A DNA stretch of 5,773 nt, taken from the NCBI GenBank assembly GCA_946221975.1, contig CAMIGT010000107.1:1-5773 (forward strand). Direction: 5' to 3'. The DNA is from an uncultured Blastococcus sp. GTDB lineage: Bacteria > Actinomycetota > Actinomycetes > Mycobacteriales > Antricoccaceae. Position numbers and translations under genes: made by a program. Positions 1 to 5,773 of this stretch are shown piece by piece (the first letter of the stretch is position 1; the number at the start of each line of letters is the position of its first letter). The notes beneath the pieces are model-generated. The model was not told where the DNA came from. It searched no databases and saw only the letters and a list, made by a program, of their open reading frames with translations.

Positions 1-4
1 GGCC

Positions 5-649
5 TCAGGCATCGGCCGGCTCGAGATAGGGCTCCCACGCATCGATGCTGACGACGAGCCCGGGGTCGCCGTCCGGGCCCCAGAGGTCGGTGCCGTCGAA
101 CTCCACGGTGTAGAGCCACTCCGGCGTCTTGTCCGGTTTCTGCCCGAGCGGTACGGCGTTGCGGTCGGCGAAGACATACGCACCATGCACGATCCGGACC
201 GTCCCGACCTTGTCGCGCGTGTAGCGCGGCAGCCTGGTGTGCCCGGCAGGGCTCATCTCGCGCGTGCGCACGCGGTCGCCCTCGGCGTACTTCGCCGGTC
301 GGTCGCTCTCGCGCCGGTACGGCGTACCGCTCTGCATGGATGGCTCGATCTCGGCCCACGTCTTGGCCTGCAGGTCCGGTCGCGCGCCGTCCAAGATTCC
401 AAGCGCCGCAAGGGAATTCTCCAACGCAAGCGTCCAGATCTTGTAGTAGCTCGAGCCGAGGTACGTCGCCGGCGGCAGCTGCTCACGTGAATATCGAGAC
501 TGGTCGATATTCCACAGGCCGAGCGCGCCAACGGCGAGCGTCACCCCAAGGGCGCGCCGCTCCCAGTCGGCGTGAAAAAGCTCCTCACCGGTCTCCGGGC
601 GCACCGGGCCGAAGTTGTGCATGCCGCCGAGATCATGCACGCCGTTCAC
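5..649 (-). CDS. nthB: Nitrile hydratase, beta subunit
   Basis: This is the beta subunit of nitrile hydratase, the cytoplasmic enzyme that hydrates nitriles (R-CN) to amides. The 214-residue product is near the usual size of roughly 215-235. The N-terminus carries the family signature [15 protein letters not shown] (residues 2-16), then FHADWERR (25-32). Arg52 in SRYSREQ matches the conserved beta-subunit arginine that contacts the oxidised cysteines of the alpha subunit. [15 protein letters not shown] (63-77) and the C-terminal barrel motif [14 protein letters not shown] (136-149) are also typical. I chose the GTG at 649 because the signature begins there, because GGGAG lies 7 nt upstream, and because its GTGA overlaps the alpha stop codon, implying translational coupling. 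The open frame continues upstream to 1075, but that part is alpha-subunit DNA in another frame. The stop codon is at 5-7, so any downstream activator gene is outside the window. An intact beta chain argues against thiocyanate hydrolase, where this chain is split into two subunits. Confidence 0.95.
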   Translation of the reverse strand: MNGVHDLGGMHNFGPVRPETGEELFHADWERRALGVTLAVGALGLWNIDQSRYSREQLPPATYLGSSYYKIWTLALENSLAALGILDGARPDLQAKTWAEIEPSMQSGTPYRRESDRPAKYAEGDRVRTREMSPAGHTRLPRYTRDKVGTVRIVHGAYVFADRNAVPLGQKPDKTPEWLYTVEFDGTDLWGPDGDPGLVVSIDAWEPYLEPADA

Positions 650-1251
650 GATGCCGCTCCCGCGAGGCCGGTGCCGATCATCGAGTCGCGGGTGACCAGC
701 TCGGCGAGCTCGGCTTCGCTCATCCTCTCGGTCCCAGCGGGGCGCATCGGGATCACCAGGTAGCGGATCTCCGAGGTCGAGTCCCATACCCGGAACGTCG
801 TACTCTGCGGCACCTCGACGCCGAAGTCGGCGAGTACGCCCCGCGGGTCGCGCACCGCCTTTGCCCGATATGCCGGGGATTTGTACCACGTCGGCGGCAG
901 GCCAAGCACCGACCACGGGTAGCACGAGCACAGGGTGCAGACGACGAGGTTGTGTACGTCGGGGGTGTTCTCGACGATCACCATGTGCTCGCCCTGTCGG
1001 CCCTTGAAGCCGAGCGAAGCGATCGCCTCGGACGCGTCGCGGCGCAGCCAGTCGAGGTAGTCCGGGTCGCTCCACGCCTTGGCGACGACCTGCGCGCCGT
1101 TGTGCGGGCCGACCTCGGTCTCGTAGCGCTCGATGATGCGATCGACCGCGTCCGGGTCGATCAGTCCGCGCTCGGTCAGTGCGGTTTCCAGGGCGCGCAC
1201 GCGCGCGTCCATCTCAGACAGTTCGGAGTACTCACCGTGATCGTGGGACAT
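646..1251 (-). CDS. nthA: Nitrile hydratase, alpha subunit (cobalt type)
   Basis: This is the metal-binding alpha subunit of nitrile hydratase, 201 residues, a normal length. The metal site is V-C105-T-L-C108-S-C110-Y-P-W, followed by [17 protein letters not shown]. In this family Thr after the first Cys and Tyr after the third mark cobalt (corrinoid-free Co3+) enzymes; iron enzymes have Ser and Thr. The second and third cysteines are normally oxidised to sulfinate and sulfenate. Other family hallmarks are the helical N-terminus with [14 protein letters not shown] (24-36), [14 protein letters not shown] (47-60) and [17 protein letters not shown] (155-171). The ATG at 1251 has no clear Shine-Dalgarno sequence, but TAGAGT ends 6 nt before it, so the transcript may be leaderless. 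The gene overlaps beta by 4 bp. Alpha-before-beta order is more often described for iron enzymes, although cobalt enzymes with this order are known. Which nitrile is used cannot be read from the sequence. Confidence 0.96.
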   Translation of the reverse strand: MSHDHGEYSELSEMDARVRALETALTERGLIDPDAVDRIIERYETEVGPHNGAQVVAKAWSDPDYLDWLRRDASEAIASLGFKGRQGEHMVIVENTPDVHNLVVCTLCSCYPWSVLGLPPTWYKSPAYRAKAVRDPRGVLADFGVEVPQSTTFRVWDSTSEIRYLVIPMRPAGTERMSEAELAELVTRDSMIGTGLAGAAS

Positions 1252-1257
1252 GCACCC

Positions 1258-1263
1258 ACTCTA
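1258..1263 (-). promoter_or_regulatory. Possible -10 box giving a leaderless nitrile hydratase mRNA
   Basis: TAGAGT (a TANNNT -10 hexamer, read on the minus strand) is followed by exactly 6 nt and then the ATG of the alpha subunit. This is the spacing seen for leaderless transcripts in actinobacteria, where +1 is the A of ATG. The lack of a good ribosome binding site agrees. No convincing -35 hexamer sits 17-18 nt upstream (AGGTGG or CAGGTG), so an activator might be needed. This is inference from spacing only. Confidence 0.4.
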
Positions 1264-1293
1264 GAACCCCGCCCCCACGACCACCTGCGGCAC

Positions 1294-1330
1294 GTTTGCT
1301 TGGGCTACAAGGCCTCTAGCCCACGCAAAC
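1294..1330. repeat. 14-bp imperfect inverted repeat upstream of nitrile hydratase
   Basis: The arms are GTTTGCTTGGGCTA (1294-1307) and TAGCCCACGCAAAC (1317-1330), with a 9-nt loop and a single mismatch (1300 against 1324). It lies between the end of hpd and the start of the alpha subunit, both on the minus strand. It could be the hpd transcription terminator; neither side has a T-run, but actinobacterial terminators often lack one. It could instead be an operator: its centre at 1312 is 61 bp upstream of the alpha start codon, a common activator position if that codon is +1. The sequence alone does not decide between the two. Confidence 0.7.
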
Positions 1331-1350
1331 CTGCCGCGGGTCGAATGGCT

Positions 1351-1359
1351 TGTGGATAA
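1351..1359 (-). other. Perfect DnaA-box 9-mer (TTATCCACA)
   Basis: On the minus strand 1359 to 1351 reads TTATCCACA, identical to the consensus DnaA box. It lies in the short gap downstream of hpd. I see no second box, AT-rich unwinding region or dnaA/dnaN gene nearby, so this is not an origin. It could be an isolated DnaA site or chance. Confidence 0.35.
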
Positions 1360-1389
1360 CCCGCGCCTGAGGAGATCGAGTACGCCGGA

Positions 1390-2653
<1,264 letters not shown>

Positions 2654-2663
<10 letters not shown>

Positions 2664-2740
2664 CATCCACCATCGCGAGTAGGCAAACTGACATGATCTG
2701 TCTACGATTACGCAGGGATACTAGCCGGATTGCCTAGTCG
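2654..2740. promoter_or_regulatory. Candidate operator array between hpd and the Lrp/AsnC gene
   Basis: Three related elements occur. CGACTAGCAA (2654-2663) overlaps the hpd -35 box. CGAGTAGGCAA lies at 2676-2686. Its near-exact inverted copy TTGCCTAGTCG lies at 2730-2740, with 10 of 11 bases matching. The last one also forms an imperfect palindrome ACTAG-N9-CTAGT (2720-2738), 17 bp before the regulator start codon. Centre-to-centre spacings are about 22 and 54 bp, close to 2 and 5 helical turns. Lrp/AsnC proteins form octamers that bind phased sites and wrap DNA. I infer that the adjacent regulator binds here to control hpd and itself. Confidence 0.5.
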
Positions 2741-2754
2741 ACGGAGTACGCCGA

Positions 2755-3219
2755 ATGACCCTCGATGAGCTCGACCGCCGCCTGCTGCGACTGATGCACG
2801 AGCACCCGCGCATCGGGCACCTGGAGCTGTCGCGGCTCGCTGGGATCGCCCGAGCCACGGTCACCTCGCGACTGCGGCGCATGGAGCAGGCCGGCATCAT
2901 CACCGGTTACGGACCCGAGCTTGACCTCGAAGCCGCTGGGTACGCCGTCCAGGCTTTCGTCACGCTGCAGATCAGCCAGGGCCGCCTCGACGACGTACAA
3001 CGCGGGCTCGAACCGATCTGCGGGGTGATCGAGGCCTACGCGACCACCGGCGATGCCGACGTCGTCTGCCGCGTGGCCGCGACCTCCCACCGCGACCTGC
3101 AGCAGACGCTGCTGCTCATCGACACTGTCGACGGGGTCAGCCGATCGACCAGCATCGTCATCCTGAGCGAGGTCATCGGCCGCCGCGTGCTGCCCGTGCT
3201 CGACTCGCACGGGAGGTAG
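2755..3219 (+). CDS. Lrp/AsnC-family transcriptional regulator
   Basis: This is a DNA-binding regulator of the feast/famine (Lrp/AsnC) family, 154 residues, the usual length. MTLDELDRRLLRLMHEHPRI (1-20) followed by a helix-turn-helix at about 22-48 (LELSRLAGIARATVTSRLRR, then MEQAGII) matches the AsnC-type DNA-binding domain. From about 65 to 140 lies the RAM ligand-binding/oligomerisation domain, with the typical TTGDADVVCRV (97-107). The ATG at 2755 follows GGAG with an 8-nt gap. Divergence from hpd across a 159-bp region with repeated motifs suggests it regulates hpd. Its ligand might be an aromatic amino acid or keto acid, but nothing in the sequence proves that. Whether it represses or activates is open; the motif copy over the hpd -35 box favours repression at that site. 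Confidence 0.93.
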   Translation: MTLDELDRRLLRLMHEHPRIGHLELSRLAGIARATVTSRLRRMEQAGIITGYGPELDLEAAGYAVQAFVTLQISQGRLDDVQRGLEPICGVIEAYATTGDADVVCRVAATSHRDLQQTLLLIDTVDGVSRSTSIVILSEVIGRRVLPVLDSHGR

Positions 3220-3253
3220 CGCGCCCCGGTCTCGGACGCCTCCGCATGCCGGT

Positions 3254-3308
3254 CTGCGGCGCGTCCTAATGCGATAATCGGCCGACAGCGCGACAAAACG
3301 CAGCGCAG
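3254..3308. repeat. 55-bp degenerate palindromic element upstream of tetR
   Basis: This stretch begins CTGCGGCGCG and ends CGCAGCGCAG; those outer 10-bp arms pair at 8 of 10 positions. Aligned without gaps to the reverse complement of the 55-bp element at 3921-3975, it matches at 37 of 55 bases, including an unbroken GCGATAATCG (3271-3280) and ACAAA near the right arm. It ends 19 bp before the TetR start codon. It contains GATAAT (3273-3278), a good -10 hexamer with no clear -35, inside the small palindrome CGATAATCG. It may be a diverged member of a dispersed palindromic repeat family, an autoregulatory operator, or both. Confidence 0.55.
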
Positions 3309-3327
3309 AACGCATCTAGGCAGGCAC

Positions 3328-3912
3328 ATGGCTGAACCCGCACCACCGAGCTACCACCACGGCGATCTGCCCGCGACGCTGGTGCGCTCGGCCATCGAGA
3401 TGCTGGACGAGGACGGCGATGTCGAACTGTCGCTGCGCGCGGTCGCCCGCCGCGCCGGGGTCTCAAGCGCGGCGCCGTACCGCCACTTCCCGGACCGCGT
3501 CGCGCTGCTGTCGGCGATTGCCGCGATCGGCTACCGCGAGCTGATGACCGGCCTCGCCCTGAAGCACCCCGAGCCCTCCAGCGCCGGCGACCTTGCCGAT
3601 CTCGCCGTGGCGTACGTCGACTTCGCACTGTCGCGACCGGGCCTGTTCCGGGTGATGTTCACCGAGGGCTGCGACCGCACCAGCCCCGACCGTGTCGCTG
3701 CCGTCGCTGCGATCCACGCCTACCTCGGCGCGGCCGTCGAGCGGACCACCGACACCGACGACCCGGCCGCCGTGGCGACCGGCCTCTGGTCGCTGGTGCA
3801 CGGCCTCGCCTTCCTGCACCTCGACGGCAAGCTGGACGCCGACTCGCGCACCGCAGTCGCCGAGCGGGTCCGGGCCACAGTCACCGCCGTACTCGCCGCA
3901 CACGTGCGCTAA
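3328..3912 (+). CDS. TetR/AcrR-family transcriptional regulator
   Basis: This is a one-component DNA-binding regulator, 194 residues, normal for TetR proteins. The N-terminal domain has the typical YHHGDLPATLVRSAIEML (9-26) and a helix-turn-helix at about 36-55 (LRAVARRAGVSSAAPYRHF), followed by DRVALLSAIA. The C-terminal ligand/dimer domain, with YVDFALSRPGLFRVMF (96-111) and GLWSLVHGLAFLHLDGKL (152-169), resembles the WHG-type domain of many actinobacterial TetR proteins. The ATG at 3328 is preceded by AGGCAGG, a weak ribosome binding site. The gene is convergent with the hydrolase/DJ-1 operon and in tandem with the Lrp gene. Its target is unknown; the DJ-1/hydrolase operon is a candidate only by proximity. 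The decamer GCGATAATCG occurs in the upstream repeat and, inverted, in the downstream palindrome. Confidence 0.93.
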   Translation: MAEPAPPSYHHGDLPATLVRSAIEMLDEDGDVELSLRAVARRAGVSSAAPYRHFPDRVALLSAIAAIGYRELMTGLALKHPEPSSAGDLADLAVAYVDFALSRPGLFRVMFTEGCDRTSPDRVAAVAAIHAYLGAAVERTTDTDDPAAVATGLWSLVHGLAFLHLDGKLDADSRTAVAERVRATVTAVLAAHVR

Positions 3913-3920
3913 CCCGCGAC

Positions 3921-3975
3921 CTGCGGTGCAGTTTGTAGCGCAATATCGCGATTATCGCTACAAACTGCACCGCAG
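3921..3975. repeat. Perfect 20-bp inverted repeat between convergent genes (terminator or REP-like element)
   Basis: The arms CTGCGGTGCAGTTTGTAGCG (3921-3940) and its exact complement (3956-3975) flank a 15-nt loop containing the palindrome ATCGCGAT (3945-3952). Each arm also holds a small hairpin, CTGC-N3-GCAG. It fills most of the 75-bp gap between the TetR stop (3912) and the hydrolase stop (3988), so it could terminate transcription in both directions. No T-run follows on either side. The stem is longer than most terminators need, and a diverged relative lies at 3254-3308, so a repetitive extragenic palindrome is equally possible. Confidence 0.8.
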
Positions 3976-3987
3976 AACGGTGGTCGA

Positions 3988-4955
3988 TTACCTGAGGGCG
4001 TCGGCGAGGAAGTCGATGGTCAGCTTGTGGGCGATGTTTGCCGCCCCCGTGTCGCGCAGGCTGTCCAGCAGCAGGAAGTCGTGCACCATGCCCGCGACGC
4101 GCAGCGAGGTGACGTCGACGCCGGCCTCACGCAGCTTGTTGGCGTACTGCTCCCCCTCGTCGCGCAGTACGTCGGCCTCGTCGGTGATCATCAGCGTCGG
4201 CGGCAAACCCTTCAGTTCGGAGACGCTGGCCTGCAGCGGTGCGGCGTACTTCTCGGCGCGCTTGGCCGGATCGGTGGTGTAGGCGTCCCAGAACCACTTC
4301 ATGCCCTCGCGGGTGAGGTAGTAGCCCTCGGCGAACTGGAGGTACGACGGGGTGTCGAAGTCGGCGTTCGTGACCGGGTAAAGCAGCGCCTGGGCCTTGA
4401 GGTCGAGCCCGCCGCGGTCCTTGTTCATCAGCGCAAACACCGCCGACATGCAGCCGCCGACGGACTCGCCGGTGACCGCGAGCCGCGAGGTGTCGATCCC
4501 GTGGTCGGCGCCGTTCTGCGCGACCCACTGCCCCACGGCGTAGTACTGCTCGACCTGCGTCGGGTAGCCCTTCTCCGGTGCGCGGTCATAGACCGGGAAG
4601 ATCCCGGTCGCGCCCGCGCCGACGGTCAGCTCGCGAAACAGCCGGTCGTGCGTGTGCTCGTCGCCGAACACCCAGCCGGCGCCGTGGATGTAGAACAGGC
4701 CAGGCAGTGCACCCGTGGCACCCTTCGGACGAATGATCCGGGTGCGCACCGTGCCCCACTCGCCGGCGTCGACGTCAACCCACTCCTCGTCGACCTCCGG
4801 ACGCGGGACGCTGGTGTCGCTTTGCAGGTCCGCCAGGATCTTGCGGCCCTCCTCCGGCGGGACCTCGTAGATGCGCGGGTGCGGATCGGTCGCCTCGGCG
4901 AGCTCCTTGGCCTCGGGCTCGAGGTACGGCGTGATGGCGGTGGCAGTTCAGACAT
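3988..4955 (-). CDS. Alpha/beta hydrolase (HSL/acetyl-esterase type) with apparent N-terminal frameshift
   Basis: This is a probable carboxylesterase of the hormone-sensitive-lipase-like family (family IV); its substrate is unknown. Numbering from the GTG at 4749: oxyanion-hole motif HGAGW (22-26; the family usually has HGGG), VYDRAPEKGYP (53-63), nucleophile Ser96 in GESVGG, acid Asp193 in DEADVLRDE and His223 in GMVHDF, so the triad is complete. Coding sequence clearly continues upstream of 4749 in the same frame to 4947 (ITPYLEPEAKELAEATDPHP, then RIYEVPPEEGRKILADL and EEWVDVDAGEWGTV). That stretch has no usable start codon and a TGA stands at 4950-4948. The natural start is the ATG at 4955, with GGAG 7 nt upstream and 2 bp after the DJ-1 stop, but it is one base out of frame. 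Restoring one base between about 4935 and 4950 would give MSELPPPITPYLEPEA and a 322-residue protein. Either the gene is broken, it starts at GTG 4749 as a shortened 253-residue protein, or the sequence has an error. Confidence 0.85.
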
Positions 4956-4957
4956 GG

Positions 4958-5659
4958 TCACACTCCATTCAGTTCGCTGATGAGTTGGCGTGCTAGGCGC
5001 TCGGATGACTGTGGGTTCTGGCCGGTGTAGAGGTTGCGGTCGACAACGATGTGCGGGCGAAGCGGCAGTCCCTTGGAGTACGCCGCCCCCGACTCCTTGA
5101 GCCGGTCTTCCAGCAGCCACTTCGCCTTCCAGGCAAACGGGTTGAGGCGTTCCTCGCGGTTGGACAGCCCCGTCATTCGGTAGCCGGCGAACGGCCAGCT
5201 GCCGTCGGCGTTCTTTGCCGCGAGCGCCGCGGCCGGGGCGTGGCAGAGCAGGGCGAGTGGACGGCCCGAGGCCAGCCGCTTGGTCAGCAGCGCGCCGGAC
5301 ACCTCGTCTACGGCGAGGTCCTCCATCGGGCCGTGACCGCCGGAGTAGAAGACAAGGTCGAAGTCGTCGGGGTCGAGTTCGGACAGGTTGGCCGGGTGCT
5401 CCAGCACCGGGGCGAGCCTCTGCGCTTCGGCGGCGATCTTGCGCGTCTTGGACGGCAGTCCGCCGGAGATGCCGAGGCTGAGCTTGTCGATCACCGGCGT
5501 ACGCCCGCCCGGCGTCGCGACGGTCACCTCGAACCCGGCGTCGGTGAAGAGCTCGTACGGGACGACAAACTCCTCGGCCCACACTCCTGTGGGGTGCAGT
5601 GTGCCGTCGCGCAGCGTCCACTGGTGGGCGGCAGACAACACCATCAGTACGGAGGTCAC
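4958..5659 (-). CDS. DJ-1/PfpI family protein (Hsp31/glyoxalase III-like)
   Basis: This is a class I glutamine-amidotransferase-like protein of the DJ-1/ThiJ/PfpI superfamily, closest in layout to Hsp31-like proteins. Some of those convert methylglyoxal to lactate without cofactors or act as chaperones; the activity here is inferred. With the GTG at 5659 as start the protein has 233 residues. It shows WTLRDG (14-19), Glu29/Glu30 in GVWAEEFVVPYELF, YSGGHGPMEDL (106-115), nucleophile Cys139 followed by His140 in LLCHAPAA, TGLSNREE (163-170) and the C-terminal YTGQNPQSS. GAGGGG lies 6 nt before this GTG. The frame extends to another GTG at 5695, but that has no ribosome binding site and lies just upstream of the predicted transcription start (about 5691). 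An ATG at 5644 lacks a ribosome binding site. The gene is first in an operon: the hydrolase ATG follows its stop after 2 bp. Confidence 0.92.
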   Translation of the reverse strand: MTSVLMVLSAAHQWTLRDGTLHPTGVWAEEFVVPYELFTDAGFEVTVATPGGRTPVIDKLSLGISGGLPSKTRKIAAEAQRLAPVLEHPANLSELDPDDFDLVFYSGGHGPMEDLAVDEVSGALLTKRLASGRPLALLCHAPAAALAAKNADGSWPFAGYRMTGLSNREERLNPFAWKAKWLLEDRLKESGAAYSKGLPLRPHIVVDRNLYTGQNPQSSERLARQLISELNGV

Positions 5660-5697
5660 GCAGGTCCCCTCGTCGGCAATGTTGGCACTGCTCACCG

Positions 5698-5726
5698 ACG
5701 CTAGCCGATGATGTAAGCAGCGTCAA
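5698..5726 (-). promoter_or_regulatory. Predicted promoter of the DJ-1/hydrolase operon
   Basis: On the minus strand TTGACG (5726-5721) and TAGCGT (5703-5698) are separated by 17 bp, a good match to the housekeeping sigma-factor pattern. Transcription would begin near 5691, giving a leader of about 32 nt before the GTG at 5659. Further upstream (5737-5767) are short repeats: GGGTC-N7-GACCC (5737-5753), CGGTTG twice at a 9-bp period (5744 and 5753), and CGGTT-N5-AACCG (5753-5767). These could be a regulator site. Confidence 0.6.
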
Positions 5727-5773
5727 CGCCCGACGCGGGTCCACGGTTGACCCGGTTGTCGGAACCGCTAGTC

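Noticed and set aside
646..1251. Alpha subunit as the gamma subunit of thiocyanate hydrolase
   Set aside because: That enzyme shares the CTLCSCY motif, but its counterpart of the beta chain is split into two proteins. Here beta is one intact chain of 214 residues.
1294..1330. Palindrome as a further copy of the 55-bp element around tetR
   Set aside because: The arms share only a few bases (GTTTG, GGCTA) with that element, the length differs, and it lacks the GCGATAATCG core.
340..1359. Long plus-strand open frame antisense to the nitrile hydratase genes
   Set aside because: It spans two well-supported minus-strand genes and their intergenic region, is rich in Arg/Ala and has no family features. 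Such frames are expected from codon bias.
3254..3975. The two 55-bp elements as a CRISPR array or transposon ends
   Set aside because: There are only two copies, inverted, with 67 percent identity and a regulator between them. No spacers, no cas genes, no transposase and no target-site duplication that I can see.
4027..4980. Plus-strand open frame antisense to the hydrolase
   Set aside because: It has no recognisable motif; the opposite strand carries a complete catalytic triad.
5660..5695. GTG at 5695 as start of the DJ-1 gene
   Set aside because: It has no ribosome binding site and lies just upstream of the predicted transcription start near 5691, whereas the GTG at 5659 has GAGGGG at good spacing and gives a typical family N-terminus.
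4626..5744. Minus-strand open frame overlapping the DJ-1 and hydrolase genes in another frame
   Set aside because: Arg/Pro-rich, no domain. Its only meaningful part is the MSELPPP start near 4955, which belongs to the frameshifted hydrolase.

Overview
The window is GC-rich, gene-dense bacterial DNA with strong G/C bias at third codon positions, several GTG starts and TANNNT-type -10 boxes. This fits a high-GC actinobacterium; I cannot name the genus. Seven protein genes are visible, and no RNA gene, CRISPR array, transposase or phage gene.

Left part (5-1251, minus strand): the alpha and beta subunits of a cobalt-type nitrile hydratase. They overlap by 4 bp (GTGA) in the order alpha then beta. 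The maturation/activator gene expected after beta would lie off the left edge. Upstream of alpha are a possible leaderless promoter, a 14-bp imperfect palindrome centred about 61 bp upstream of the start codon, and one perfect DnaA-box 9-mer.

Middle (1390-3219): hpd, encoding 4-hydroxyphenylpyruvate dioxygenase of tyrosine catabolism, is on the minus strand. It is divergent from an Lrp/AsnC-family regulator on the plus strand. Their 159-bp shared intergenic region carries a good hpd promoter and three related copies of a CGA(C/G)TAG(G)CAA motif. One copy covers the hpd -35 box, so the regulator probably controls hpd and itself. No other tyrosine-catabolism gene is visible.

Right-middle (3220-3987): a TetR-family regulator on the plus strand lies between two related 55-bp elements. 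The downstream one is a perfect 20-bp inverted repeat. The upstream one is a degenerate relative: it matches the reverse complement of the downstream one at 37 of 55 positions without gaps. These look like members of a short palindromic repeat family, or possibly operator/terminator elements. They are the least conventional structure in the window.

Right part (3988-5773, minus strand): a two-gene operon. A DJ-1/PfpI (Hsp31-like) protein comes first, then an alpha/beta hydrolase of the hormone-sensitive-lipase/acetyl-esterase type starting 2 bp after it. A TTGACG-N17-TAGCGT promoter precedes the operon. The hydrolase gene has an apparent one-base deletion within its first few codons: the well-placed ATG and the clearly coding frame do not join. 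It is therefore either inactivated or shortened, or the sequence has an error there.

I see no convincing new multi-gene system. The parts worth a second look are regulatory DNA (the 55-bp pair, the hpd/lrp motif array, the palindrome before the nitrile hydratase) and the hydrolase frameshift.
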